Shown: positions 1 to 10,560, numbered from the stretch's first letter. The stretch is 64,000 nt of DNA from Diphasiastrum complanatum (GCA_029204225.1 CM055109.1:22904422-22968421); one strand, 5' to 3'. Numbers and translations: made by a program. Notes: generated by a model from the letters alone, not told the origin.

Positions 1-786
1 TGTTGCAAAAATAAAAGTTATCTGAAATTGACATTGCAAATTTACAAAAATATTGTAAGATATTTGTCAAATCGGTAGCAGAATGTTGGGGAGAGGATCA
101 TTTTACACACTATATGGTAATTCACTATTTGTTTCTGTGCAAAAATTGTTCTGCAACGTCATATATTTGATTTCTGATAAAAGTATTTTACTAAAGAGAA
201 ATACTCTACCAATCTCACCAATGTAGAAAAATCAGCATCTACACACAAAATGAGATGCAAACTCTAATAGAATTTGATCAAACATGAATCAAATGATTAT
301 GTACTATTGTTGTCCGTACAAAACCAACAAGCTACTGTATTTCACAGGTGTGGATCCAAAAATGACAAATATAGATCATTCTACAAATAGAATTGCATGC
401 AATCACAAGTATAGTGCACCAATGGATAGTAGAACCCAAGAAAACCATGTATAAGCATGAAATGAGATAGAGAAGAGAGAAGATATGTCTCTCCACGAGT
501 TACATCCTTTTATAAGAGGTCCAAACCCTATTTGGCCACTTGGCTTTCCCTCCAAAATGCTAACCCTACTATTTTTGGGTCTAGATTCAAAGTACCCAAC
601 ATTCAAATTTGAATATACTCAAACTCGCCTTCTAACTTTCCCACACTTTCAAAAAATGTTTATTCAAATGACATTTAGAATAATGAACTTTGAAAAGTCA
701 ATCTCTAAGCGTAAAAAAAAATTTGGCCTCAATATGCCAAATATGGAAATATAGCAAATATGATCAAACTAGTTGAATCTTTCACA
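1..786 (-). repeat. 3' LTR of Copia-A (incomplete at window edge)
   Basis: In element orientation the LTR begins TGTGAAAGATT at 786, immediately after a purine-rich tract (787-800, AGTTGAAGAGGGAC). The same LTR family recurs on the plus strand at 23128-23843 and as a stub at 14906-14973. The other end of this family, seen at 7046-7059, reads TGAAATCTTTCACA. That end is not reached here, so the LTR continues beyond position 1. Confidence 0.85.
500..518 (-). promoter_or_regulatory. TATA box in Copia-A LTR
   Basis: The minus strand reads CTTATAAAAGGATGTAAC here, and the related LTR at 23128 has CTATAAAAGGATGTAAC in the same position. A TATA element shared by two copies of one LTR family is the likely core promoter. 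Pyrimidine-rich sequence follows in both copies. Confidence 0.6.
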
Positions 787-1741
787 GTCCCTCTTCAACT
801 AGTTTTAGCATGGACTTTGATAACACTCCAAGTGATGTTCTATGCTTCATAAACAAGTCCTTTCCCAATGCTTTGGTGAAGATATCACCCACACATTTCC
901 TTGAGGACACATGTTTAAGCTCCACCTCCTTTGCAATGACTTGTTCCCTCACAAAATGATATTGCACCTCAATATGCTTGCTCCTAGCATGAAAGATAGG
1001 ATTGGTTGCCAATCTTTGGGCTGATTAACTATCACAAACGATGATTGGGCTCTCTGAAAAATCCAACAAGTGAAGATTCTTGATCATCCTCTTGATTCAT
1101 ACCATCTCCTTTGTGCAATGTGTAAGAGCTTTGTACTCGGTCTCACTAGATGACAATGAGATAGTGGCTTGTTTCTTCGACATCCATAATATAGCTCCAT
1201 CACCTATGAAAATACAATGAGTACTAATGGATTTCCTATCCATTACATCTCCAACATAGTCCAAATCTGAGAATCCAAAAATATTAGATGATGATCCCTC
1301 ATACAATATGCCAAAATGTCGAGTTCCAATGATGTACCTCAAAACTTGCCTTCTTAGCTTCCAATGCTCCTCACTAGGATCTTGCATGAATTGACTCAAT
1401 CTTCCAACACAATAGCTTAGATCTGGTCTAGTAATGGTTAGATAGATGAGTGAACCAACTAGCTTCCTATAGAGAGTAATGTCCTCGAAGGATCTTTCAT
1501 TACCTCTTATAGTTAGCTTTACATGAGACTCCATAGGTGTATCACTAGCTTTTGCATCTACCATATGAAATCTTTTTAGAATAGAGGTAGCGTACTTCTC
1601 TTGACAAATGAAATTAGATTGAGAAGATCTATTGACTTCTATTCCCAAAATGTAATGCAAATTACCAAGATCATGCACCTCAAACTCCTTCTTAAGAGCA
1701 CTCTTGATATCCTCCACATCTTGATTGTCTCCACCACTCAA
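782..1741 (-). pseudogene. Copia-A RNase H with the end of RT
   Basis: RNase H would remove the RNA strand of the RNA/DNA hybrid during reverse transcription. The minus strand encodes the end of RT (DLGNLHYILGIEV, then DTPMESHVKL), the RT-RNase H connection (RPDLSYCVGRLSQFMQDP), and RNase H motifs MSKKQATISLSSSETEY and FHARSKHIEVQYHFVREQ. It ends near SKSMLKLVEEGL, overlapping the polypurine tract. In-frame stops lie near 1094 and 1027, so it is a pseudogene. The segment immediately upstream (RT active site) is missing. Confidence 0.88.
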
Positions 1742-2190
1742 GATGAAATGTAGCTCTCGGGTTGCTCCATGTACACTTCCTCCTCAAGATCACCATTCAA
1801 GAATGCATTTGAAATGTCCATTTTCCGTAGATCCCATCCATAAAGTGTAGCAAGTGAAATAATGACTCAAATGTTACCATCTTTGCCATGGGTGCAAAGG
1901 TCTCATCATAGTCAATCCCTTGTTGTTGAGGATATTCTTTTGCCACTAACCTTGCCTTGCACTTGTTGATAGATCCATCTTGGTTTGTCTTCACCTTGAA
2001 GATCCATTTTGCATCCAATAGCTTTCTTGTCCTTAGGTAAGTCCATCAATCTCCATGTTCCATTCTTCATAAGAGCTTGATACTCAAGACCCATTATTTG
2101 AATCCACTCCTCTTCTTTCCTTGCTTGATCTACACTTGGAGGTTCATCTAAAGAGGTTAGGAAAGCAACATAATTTCCAGAAACTACTTG
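1742..2190 (-). pseudogene. Copia-A RT N-terminal remnant, catalytic core deleted
   Basis: The readable part covers the start of copia RT (WIFKVKTNQDGSINKCKARL, then GIDYDETFAPMAKMV) and a short tail resembling VYMEQP. It then jumps straight to the post-YVDD part of RT. The stretch that normally holds LYGLKQAP and YVDD is absent, which is an internal deletion of roughly 100 codons. A frameshift near 2015 separates it from the upstream linker frame. Reverse transcription by this copy is impossible. Confidence 0.8.
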
Positions 2191-2999
2191 CTTACCCTTT
2201 TGATCATATGTGAGCCTTGAAGGTACTTGTCTTTTCCTTGATATTCTCCTTGGCTTTTGACTTGATGAAGGTCCATCATCATCACCATCCAAAGTAGGAT
2301 CCTTTTCATCAACATCAAGAATGTTAGATCCATCCACACCTTTATCAATCATGCTTGAAGACACTTTTGGAATGTTCCCCTCATCAAAGATGACATCTCT
2401 ACCAAAAATCACTTTGTTAGTAGAAGGAATGTAAACCTTGTAGGCTTTACTCACCTCACTATATCCAACAAAAATACCTCTTCTTGAAGATGGATCCTCC
2501 TTGGTCCTATCATCAAGAGTAATGTTGACATAGCATATGCATCCAAAGGTTCTTAAAAAGTTGACACTCGGCCTCCTCTTGAATAGCATCTCAAAAGGTG
2601 CCCTTCCATCCAAAATAGCACTCGATCACCTATTGCACAAGAAATTGGCACACAACAAAGCTTGATCCCAAAATGGTCTGTCAAGAATTAGCATTCAATC
2701 TCATGGCTTTGGCACTTTCACATAAAGTCCTATTCTTCCTTTTAGCCACTCCATTTTGTTGTGGGGTCCTTGATGTTGTATACTCCCTCTTGATCCCATG
2801 CTCATCACAAAAGGCCTTGAACTTGGTAGATATGTACTCACCACCATTGTCACTCCTTAAGCACTTGATCCTTGTGGAAAATTGGTTCTCCCTTGCATTC
2901 TTGAACTTGATAAAGACATCATACAGTTCATCCTTTCTCTTTAGTAGATAGATCCAACCAAATCTGCTAAAATCATCAATGAATGCTACATACATATAG
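2191..2999 (-). pseudogene. Copia-A integrase core and C-terminal linker
   Basis: Integrase joins the cDNA to host DNA. The minus strand reads FIDDFSRFGWIYLLKRK at the start, then CLRSDNGGEY with the second catalytic Asp, RTPQQNGVAKRKNRTLCE with the catalytic Glu region, and the C-terminal FGCICYVN segment with the PSRLTYDQKGK linker towards RT. A frameshift lies near 2650. The N-terminal half (HHCC zinc region and the first core strand) is cut off at 2999 by LTR-B; the missing part appears to be the inverted block at 4622-5512. Confidence 0.87.
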
Positions 3000-3260
3000 T
3001 TAGAATTAAAGTAGAACTACTATGTTACTGTACTATGGGTCCTATTAGTGGATAAGAGTCAGTTGGCCTCACCACGAGGTGAGTTGACGGGACACATGTC
3101 CCGTCAACGGCAACCTGGGCCATGCATGGGTTGCCATAGTGAAGAAGTATATTTTCGTTTTGAGAAATATAGTTTGCTATGTGTGCTTGGTGTGGAGAGC
3201 GTTTTACAGTCTGTGTTACTGTGTAGCATGATCTGTGTTCCTGTTTGAAGCAAATTCTAA
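3000..3260 (+). repeat. LTR-B, 5' copy (261 bp)
   Basis: The repeat begins TTAGAATTAAAG and ends GCAAATTCTAA, giving an 8-bp terminal inverted repeat TTAGAATT/AATTCTAA rather than the usual TG...CA. A primer-binding site follows two bases later. Near-identical sequence occurs inverted at 5513-5779 and partially at 46842-46962. Confidence 0.82.
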
Positions 3261-3262
3261 GT

Positions 3263-3274
3263 TGGTATTAGAGC
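3263..3274 (+). promoter_or_regulatory. Copia-B primer-binding site
   Basis: TGGTATTAGAGC differs by one base from TGGTATCAGAGC, the usual copia site complementary to the initiator-Met tRNA 3' end. It lies two bases after the end of LTR-B, which fixes the LTR boundary and orientation. Confidence 0.8.
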
Positions 3275-3298
3275 CGTACATGGAGTGTACATAATACA

Positions 3299-4621
3299 GT
3301 GTCATCGGCATATGGAAGTATAGCAAAGCACAAAGCAAGATTGGTGATCAAAGGGTATGCACAAAGTAAAGGGATCGACTATGAGGAGACCTTTGCACCA
3401 ATATGTAATTGGAATACTCTACGTCTACTTGTTGCTTTAGCTTCACATTTTGGCTGGCCTTTGCATCAAATGGATGTGAAATTTGTTTTTCTAAATGTGA
3501 GTTAGAAGAAGAGGTGTTCATGGATCAAGCTGAAAGCTTGTAGCAAAAGGACAAGAGACTAAAGTATGTTGCTTGAAGAAAGCACTTTATGATCTTAAAC
3601 AGAAACCACGTGCGTGGTACAACATGATTGATGCCTACTTTCATTCTAAGGGGATGATGAGAACACATTCTGATCTGAATCTTTATGTCTTATGCTTTGA
3701 TGGTATGGTTGTTTTGATTGCTCTTTATGTTAATGACTTGATTATCATGGGAAATAATCAAGAGATGATAGACATGATCAAGAAGGACCTCATGGAACAA
3801 TTCGAGATGATAGATCTCAATCTAATGCACTATTGCCTAGGAGTGGAGGTGTGGCAAAAAGGACATGAAGTGGGTTCATAGATGAAGTATGTCAGAGAGT
3901 TGTTGCACAGGTTCAGGTTGCAGGATTACAAGCTAGTGAACACTCATATTGAACCAAGTAAAAAGATTTCTAAGTTTGATGAGTCACATCCATTTGATGC
4001 TATGCTATAAAGGCAGCTGGTAGGGATCCTGATTTACCTTACCATGACTAGACCGGATATATGCTATGTTGTTGACATTGTAAGTCAGTTTATGGCAGCA
4101 CCTACGGAAATGCATTGGAAAGCAGCCAAACGCATTTTGTATTATGTCAAAGACACTTCAGATTATGGCTTGGTTTACAGGAAGCATGATGGTGTACTTG
4201 AGTTATGTGGCTATGTGGATGTGGATTGGGGAGGTGACTACGATGATCGTAGATCCACCATAGGGTATGTATTCCAGATTTGTGGCAGTTGCTTTTCCTG
4301 GTCTAGTAAAAAACAAAGTACAGTTGTTTTATCCACCATAGAAGCAAAGTATAAGGCAATGTGTAGTGCAGCACAGGAAGCTATATGGTTGAGGAAAATC
4401 TTGGATGAAGTTGGCATGAAACAAAAAAATCCCACGACTATACATAGCGACAGTCAGAGTGGCATTCAGCAAGCAAAGAATCCAGTGTTCCATGCGAGAA
4501 CCAAACACATTGAGATTCAATATCACTTTATACATGAGAGGCTACTGAGTTGTGAAATTCATGCTGTTCATTGTAGTACGGATGAACAACTAGCGGACAT
4601 TTTCACTAAGCCACTTATTAG
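3299..4621 (+). pseudogene. Copia-B RT and RNase H
   Basis: Only about 25 bases after the PBS, the sequence enters RT ([17 protein letters not shown]), so gag, protease and integrase have been deleted. RT continues with KKALYDLKQKPRAWY and LIALYVNDLIIMG, where YVND stands in place of the catalytic YVDD. RNase H follows from about 4044 (TRPDICYVVDIVSQFMAAP, SWSSKKQSTVVLSTIEAKY, FHARTKHIEIQYHFIHERLL, LADIFTKPL). Stops near 3506, 3881 and 4009 break the frame. It joins without a gap to the gag-like block at 4622. Confidence 0.87.
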
Positions 4622-5512
4622 AGGATGCTATGTTTACAAAGGACAAATTCAAGGGCAAAACCAAAAGTAAGTGGTCTAAAGGGCAAGATCAAGTGGATGC
4701 TTCTTCAAGTGGCAAAAAGAAGGATAGATCAAAGCTCAAGTGCTTCTATTGTGGCATCAAAGGACACTTTGCAGGTGAGTGCTACAAGAAGAAGAGAGAT
4801 CAAGGAGACAAGCAAGGTAATCTTACTCTTGATGAGGACGGTTTGGATGTTCAAGATGCAAATGATGATGCCTTTGTGATGATTTTATGTATCTAGATCC
4901 TTGGTGGATTGATAGTGGAGCAAGTTCACACACAACCATATGGAGATTACAAGAGGATGATTTACATGGCCAATGATGGTGAGTGTGCAATCAGAGGGGT
5001 GGCACAATTCCTATTTCTTTATCTACAAATAGGAATGTTCATTTGGAGGATGTCTTGTCTATTACATCTATTACCAAGAATTTGCTTAGTGTAAGTCAAA
5101 TGCTAAGTAAAGGCCTCAAGGTGGAGTTTGATGGAGATGCTTGTATGATCAAAAGGAAGGATGTCTTGATGGGAAAAGGTAAAAGGCAAGGGAAGTTGTT
5201 CAAACTAGATGCTTGTGTTATTGCTAACCAACTTGGATGTGTTGCAAGGGAGCAAATACCTATTCAAGAGGTTTGGCATAAAAGGATGGGACACCTCAAC
5301 TTCAAATCATTGGAGGTAATGGTTAGGAAGAAGATTGTGATAGGTCTTCCAAGTTCCTTAAGTGGCATCAAACATGTTTATGAGTCTTGTGCTTTATCTA
5401 AGTCACATAGAATACCTTATACTAGATCTATATCTAGATCTACAAAGCCTTTTCAACTTGTACATCTAGATATTCATGGATTTACTACAATTAGCAATAG
5501 TGGATCTAAGAC
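4622..5512 (+). pseudogene. Inverted gag zinc knuckle, protease and GAG-pre-integrase, probably from Copia-A
   Basis: The segment encodes MFTKDKFKGKTK, a CCHC zinc knuckle CFYCGIKGHFAGEC, a protease-like WWIDSGASSH, the GAG-pre-integrase domain (ITKNLLSVSQML; VWHKRMGHLNFKSLE) and the first residues of integrase, stopping at GSKT. MFTKDK matches the gag position of Copia-F and Copia-I just after their LSLN motif. The piece runs opposite to Copia-A, yet supplies what Copia-A lacks between its gag (5906) and integrase (2999). A stop near 4896 and a frameshift near 4980 disable it. Confidence 0.8.
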
Positions 5513-5779
5513 TTAGAATTTGCTTCGAATAGGAACACAAATCATGCTACATAGTAACACAGACAGAAAAACATTCTCCACACCAAGCTCACGTAGCAAA
5601 CTGTATTTCACAAAAATACACTGTACATATAGTTCTTCACTATGGCAACTCATGCATGGCCCAAGTTGTCGTCGACGGGACGCGTGTCCCATTGACTCGC
5701 CTCGTGGCAAGGCCAACTGATCCTTATCCACTGATAAAACCCACAGTACAGTAACATAGTATTTCTACTTTAATTCTAA
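5513..5779 (-). repeat. LTR-B, inverted copy (267 bp)
   Basis: This is the reverse complement of the 3000-3260 LTR with scattered substitutions and small indels, ending in the same TTAGAATT/AATTCTAA termini. No primer-binding site follows its inner end; it abuts the GAG-pre-integrase segment directly. Confidence 0.82.
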
Positions 5780-5905
5780 CTCTCTCTCTCAAAGTATAGT
5801 CTACTTTTTATATAGTCATATACATAGCTTTAAAGTCAACAAACTTTAAGTACATAAAGCTTTGATCTAAACTTATCAAACTTTTGATGTAGATCCACCT
5901 CTTGC

Positions 5906-6451
5906 TTGAAGCCTATATTATTCATTGATCAAGATCTCTTGAAGATCCATCAAACTTGGCAAAGTCTTTTGAATAGCAATACTTTGAACAATGTTAGCAT
6001 GAGCATCCAACAAGCCATTAAGAATAACTTGAACAAGCTCTCCTTCCTTAATGCTCTCATCAATGCAAGCCAACTCATCATTCAATGCTGTCATCCTCAA
6101 AATTTTTGCAAACAAGAAAAGATTGCGTTCTTAGAGTCAACACTCTAGAAGTAGACTTGGATTCATAAAGGTTCTTCAATGAATCCCAAGCTTCCAAAGA
6201 TGATGTGCACTTACCAACTTCCTTGAGAAGCTCATGGTAACATTCATCTTTATCATTTGTAGAGCCTTCTTGGCTCTCTTGTCATACCTCACTTGATCTT
6301 GTTGTGTTGTTGGTCTCTCCTCCAAACCTACAACAATATCCAAAACATCATTTATCTCAAGAAGTGACTCCATCCTCACTTTCCACAATGAATAGTTACT
6401 TGAGGTAAGCCTACCATTGGCTTCCAACATGACTCCAATTGAGGTTGCCAT
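5906..6451 (-). pseudogene. Copia-A gag N-terminal domain
   Basis: Gag forms the virus-like particle. The frame opens MATSIGVMLEANGRLTSSNY, continues with SLWKVRMESLLE and RAKKALQMIKMNV (copia gag of the UBN2 type) and, after frameshifts and stops between 6176 and 6115, with ELVQVILNGLL and LPSLMDLQEILI. The same motifs occur at the same places in Copia-F (44710) and Copia-I (58496). The sequence loses similarity around 5905, about 125 bp before LTR-B. Confidence 0.85.
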
Positions 6452-7033
6452 GTAGCAATGACCTGATCTTCTCTTTCAACATATTTCAATGCACAAAGCA
6501 CCCCTTTGAACAACAACAAATGCTTTCAGAAGAAATCACCAAGATTTAAAACTATCTCAAAAATTCTCTTCTAGCACTTAAACCAAGTAAATCAACACAT
6601 AGAATCATGGAATCTTGATCAACCTATGATCTATCCTCAATCTAATGACTTTTTCCACTTTCTAAGGTTGAAACACACTCAAATGAAGTCCAGCAACCTC
6701 ACTATCTAGAGATCCAATCAAAATTAGGGTTTTGTCAAAATCACAAAAGATTGACTATTCCAAATCTACATGCAAATGCTGAAATTTTGATTATGCAATC
6801 TAATAGCCACCACTAAGCCTGATCCAATGATCCAAAAATCAGCCAAATCCAGTATGTCAAATCAAAAATTGAAATTGATCAAGTTTGTGAACCTATATAG
6901 GGTTTTGATCTACAAAAGATCCAATTTACAGAACTCGATTTTGGTGTAGAATCCTCTCTAGCATGCTCTAGCCTTGATATCTTCACCAAATCATTAATAG
7001 ATCTTATTTCCTCTTTCATAACCTGAAACACAA
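6452..7033 (-). other. Copia-A untranslated leader
   Basis: About 580 bp lie between the gag start and the PBS with no supported reading frame. The region is A/T-rich and resembles in length the leaders of Copia-F (44711-45454) and Copia-I. Confidence 0.6.
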
Positions 7034-7045
7034 GCTCTGATACCA
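7034..7045 (-). promoter_or_regulatory. Copia-A primer-binding site
   Basis: The minus strand reads TGGTATCAGAGC, an exact match to the canonical initiator-Met-tRNA site of copia elements. It directly follows the 5' LTR stub ending CTTTCACA. Confidence 0.9.
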
Positions 7046-7075
7046 TGTGAAAGATTTCAGATCATTATGGTCCAA
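7046..7075 (-). repeat. Copia-A 5' LTR, last 30 bp only
   Basis: In element orientation this stub ends TGAAATCTTTCACA next to the PBS. Together with the LTR start TGTGAAAGATTTCA (clear at 23128) it shows an unusually long terminal inverted repeat of about 14 bp. The rest of the LTR is cut off by Gypsy-0. Confidence 0.75.
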
Positions 7076-7147
7076 TGTTGTGTCATCTTTGTAGTATAGA
7101 AGTTCGTCGCTGGGAGCGGCACCCTCGCCTTCACCTGCATAACAAGA

Positions 7148-7545
<398 letters not shown>

Positions 7546-8002
7546 CCAAGAAAGGAGAGAGAGATAGCTAGAGATGGAGATAGAAATACAAAGAGCAAGA
7601 GCTTTATTAAGAATAGAGATGATGCTTTACAATGAGAATGGCTTCCTTATATAGTTGAGAGGGGAGCCCATCTTGGCTCTCATTGGCCCTTTCTGATTGG
7701 CTAGAATCCTAATCTTAGCCATTCAAACTAAAGTAATTGCAATCTAATGGTTCAATAAGAAGAGGACCCAACTCACATGATTCATGTGAGATTCCCTCAA
7801 CTTAGAACCATGTAACTTGACTTTGGAGTTTTTTATTATTTTATTCTATTTAGGCCCCAAGTCTTTTATTCAACTTCTACCTAGCCAATTTGCGTGCTCA
7901 TTGGGTTGGGCTTACACACGCAAGACGCCAGTGCCCTCGCACTTATTATTCTAATTGTACAATGTACTATGGCGGCTCCCACTAGGTAAGGCTTGGCCAA
8001 CA

Positions 8003-9090
8003 GTATTTTAAGTGGTGGGACCCACTTGTTTGTTATTGTGCAAAAAATACCCGAAATAGTGTTCTCGATCCAAAGTAGTGCCGGTCCCTCGACACTAGGC
8101 TGCAACTGTCGTGGAGGGGCGTTGTTGTCGGTTCTTTTATTGTGAGACATGGATGCTTCAGGAAAAGCGTGGATAGAATTCGCTTACATAAAACCTGAGG
8201 CTTTATTGGACCACGACGATCAGCAAGAACTTGGACTTGCCAGATTTTCAATAATACTCATAAGGGTCTGGTGGCCATTCTAAGGAACCTTGTTCATTGA
8301 CAATTGGGTAGTTATAAAAGATTTAGAACAAGGCTTTGTCATTGTAGGTGCTGGACTGGAGGCCTATTTGGGCTTGGATGTTTGAATCTTGCTCGTTGAG
8401 GGGCAATCATTAACCTTAGTCTTCCCCTGATCATTGCACTTCCCCGTTGAAGGCTGCGTGATTGCACTTTTCCTTGGATCTTGTGCTGAATTGCCTTCTC
8501 ATCACTCTATTGATGCTAGGCCCCTTTGTAATTCATCACTAAGAATTCTTTGCATTGATTGCACCAAGAGGCTTGGTAAAATCCATTGGACTTCGATGGT
8601 TGCCGATGTTTTTACTTCCTCAGTTACCATTGGCATGATCGATTCTACCATCTCTATCTTCTGTGATGGTTTTACTTGTTTGCCTGAGGGTATATTTGCG
8701 TACTTTGGGACTTTTGCTAGATTGCCTTCTTCCTCACTCGTTTCATAACCCGGTGGCACTAAGATTTTTTTTTTGTAGTACGTTCGAGGTGGAAGGGTCA
8801 CCCTAGGTGCATGTTAGTCTACATAGGCCAAATGACTCTTGGCTATTTATGAATTTCTCATCGGGCAATCTCGGCATGGATGATTAACTCCGCATTGTGA
8901 ACACGAGGGATCAAATGTTGACGGATCCCCTCGGTGTGGACATTCAGCACGGCGGTGTTTTCCTCCGCATCCATAGCACCTAACTGAGTGCACTATGCCA
9001 TCGTTTCTAAGTTGATAGGCATACATCGGTGATAGATTCCCCTTAGGATCTTCCACACAATAGATTGGTGGGCTGTTATGGTCCTTCATT
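8003..9090 (-). pseudogene. Gypsy-0 internal remnant: gag zinc knuckles and 3' ORF trace
   Basis: From 9090 down, the minus strand encodes CYGCGGKHRRAEC and CSQCGVNHPCRDC, two C-x2-C-x3-H-x4-C knuckles spaced like the last two knuckles of Gypsy-2 gag (27531-27636). A stop follows, then an unrecognised frame TLPPRTYYKKKILVPPGYE to about 8502. Near 8076-8100 the bases GTCGAGGGACCGGCAC match the pre-polypurine region of Gypsy-4 (22268), suggesting the end of ORF-X. The first 25 codons of the open frame starting at 9167 belong to the Copia-C LTR. Confidence 0.65.
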
Positions 9091-10075
9091 CGTAAAATCA
9101 CGTGTGGGCATGAGCGGCAAAGAAAAGGTCGAGGATTAGAGCGTGGCGTGTAGGAATGGAAACACAACAGTTAGCAGCAAAATTATTCAAGTAGAAGAAT
9201 TCATATAGAATGCACAAATGAACGACGCAGTAGTGAGAAAAAATTGCACTCTGATAAAATATCAACAATGAGTACAATAGCTTGAAGTAATAACTTCAGC
9301 TTGCTGAGCATGAACGCTGGCTATAGAAAACTCTGATTAAAATAGAGAAATTCAATTTAACTCAAATTAGCTCAAATTAACACTTACATAGCTTGAATCA
9401 GCTAATATATAGATTTACAAGTGTCGAGGAACAAAATATCTTACAAGCCTTTAATGCTATTTATGCCAGTCTTTGCATATGTACAAAGTTGGCAACCGCC
9501 AACCGCCTTTGGAATATTTGGTTGTCTAGCTATTTTAGGGTTGCTGATAAGTTGGCGACATCGGTCAGCCAATGTAGCAAAAATGAGAAAAAGCCAAAAA
9601 ACCCAAAGGTACCCTTAGACTGAAGATTTGCAACTCCTGAAGGTGCCCTTACACTAAAGGTATGTAAGTCCCTAAGGCGCCCTTAGATTCAAGACAGCGA
9701 AAAAGACGAAAAAGTCGAAAAGTGCCTTACACTGAAGGTAGAGAAGAAGGTGAAGGTGCCTTAAACTAAAGGCAGTGAAGAAGGCGAAGGTGTCTTAGAT
9801 TGAAGAGAGCGAAAAAGACGAAAAAGGAGAAGGTGCCTTAAAAATGGTTTTCAAGGCATCTTGGCCACTTGGCCACTATGTCGCATTTTTTGCGAGTGCA
9901 AAAAGACGAAGGAGACAGAAAAAACAAAAGGTGCCTTAAGGATGGTTTCTAAGGCATTCTGTCCACTTGGCCAGTGTGTTGCATTTTTTGCTAAGGCGAG
10001 AAAATGAAGGTGCTTTCCGTTTTCAAGATGCTCATTACTTGACGATTTTTAAGGCTGAGCATAAGAAATCTAACA
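9091..10075 (-). repeat. Copia-C 3' LTR
   Basis: In element orientation it starts TGTTAGATTTCTTATGC at 10075, directly after the purine tract TTAAGGGGGAG (10076-10086). It shares long blocks with 12844-13855, including AATTGCACTCTGATAAAATA and TGCATATGTACAAAGTTGG. The left end is diverged or slightly truncated (TCGTAAAATCACGTGTGG against TGTCATAAAATTGCGTGTGG). Confidence 0.85.
9600..10010. repeat. Minisatellite within Copia-C 3' LTR
   Basis: The motif AAGGTGCCTTA with small variants recurs eight or nine times at 35-100 bp spacing (near 9605, 9639, 9680, 9722, 9752, 9788, 9829, 9930, 10005), mixed with GAAGAAGGCGAAG blocks. The same array is in the 5' LTR at 13350-13745, so it predates this insertion. 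Confidence 0.75.
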
Positions 10076-10560
10076 CTCCCCCTTAATGAGAATCTCGGAA
10101 AAACACTTTGAACTTCAGATTTAACATATCGTTAAATCTGAGATGAAGCTCCTTTTGATAGAGCTAATATGCAATTTGAATCCTTCAATAAATTCATATT
10201 GTTACTAAATGGTAACATATCATCTACATGAAAGGTGATGATTATGAAGGTTCGATGCAGACTGAAAATAAAAATTCGAATCTGTCGAGTTTGGAATAAA
10301 ACCATTTTTGTTAAAAGATGCATTGGTCTTCTTTTGATCAGCGTCAAGTGTTGACATTGCCTCTGAAACAACGTTTGATTCCTGCACAAAGTAGCAGGCC
10401 GCCGGATCATTTGTAACTTGGGATGGAGGCTGCCTTGATCGGTTCGATCTCCTTGTTTGAACTGCGATCCTCTGATGCGATTCGTTTTGCTGAGGGACTG
10501 CCTCATTGTTGGAGTCAGTGTCAGTGTCAGTGTCAGTGTCAATCTTCTAATTAGTCCTAA
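10076..10560 (-). pseudogene. Copia-C RT scrap and linker
   Basis: The minus strand encodes the IN-RT linker followed by IIITFHVDDMLPFSNN, whose VDDM corresponds to the copia RT active-site YVDDML. Everything between the linker and this point, and all RT and RNase H after about 20 more codons, is missing. A hexanucleotide repeat near 10513-10543 (GTCAGT units) encodes an LTLTLT run. Polypurine tract TTAAGGGGGAG ends the interior. Confidence 0.7.

Larger units (their letters stand above)
3000..5779. mobile_element. Block bounded by inverted LTR-B copies (Copia-B plus flipped Copia-A segment)
   Basis: The block starts with LTR-B on the plus strand (3000-3260) and ends with LTR-B on the minus strand (5513-5779). 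Inside are a PBS, copia RT and RNase H (Copia-B, plus) and then a gag zinc knuckle, protease and GAG-pre-integrase segment, also plus. That last segment is exactly the part missing from the surrounding minus-strand Copia-A. An inversion between the two opposed LTRs explains this arrangement best. Confidence 0.75.
1..7075 (-). mobile_element. Copia-A, Ty1/copia element with nested LTR-B material
   Basis: Reading the minus strand from 7045 downwards gives PBS, leader, gag N-terminus, a foreign block (3000-5779), integrase, RT remnant, RNase H, polypurine tract and the 3' LTR. This is the copia domain order. The 3' LTR runs off the left edge of the window and the 5' LTR is reduced to its last 30 bp because Gypsy-0 abuts it at 7076. 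Many stops and frameshifts, plus loss of the RT core, make it defective. Confidence is high for superfamily and orientation; the lineage within copia was not assigned. Confidence 0.9.

Noticed and set aside
3048-3248. Open frame of 66 codons and its near-copy on the opposite strand at 5513-5731
   Set aside because: Both lie wholly inside LTR-B copies. The similarity reflects the repeat, not a protein.
7034-7045. Initiator-tRNA-like sequences at the PBS sites as tRNA genes
   Set aside because: Only 12 to 18 bases match a tRNA end and no cloverleaf sequence surrounds them. They are primer-binding sites.
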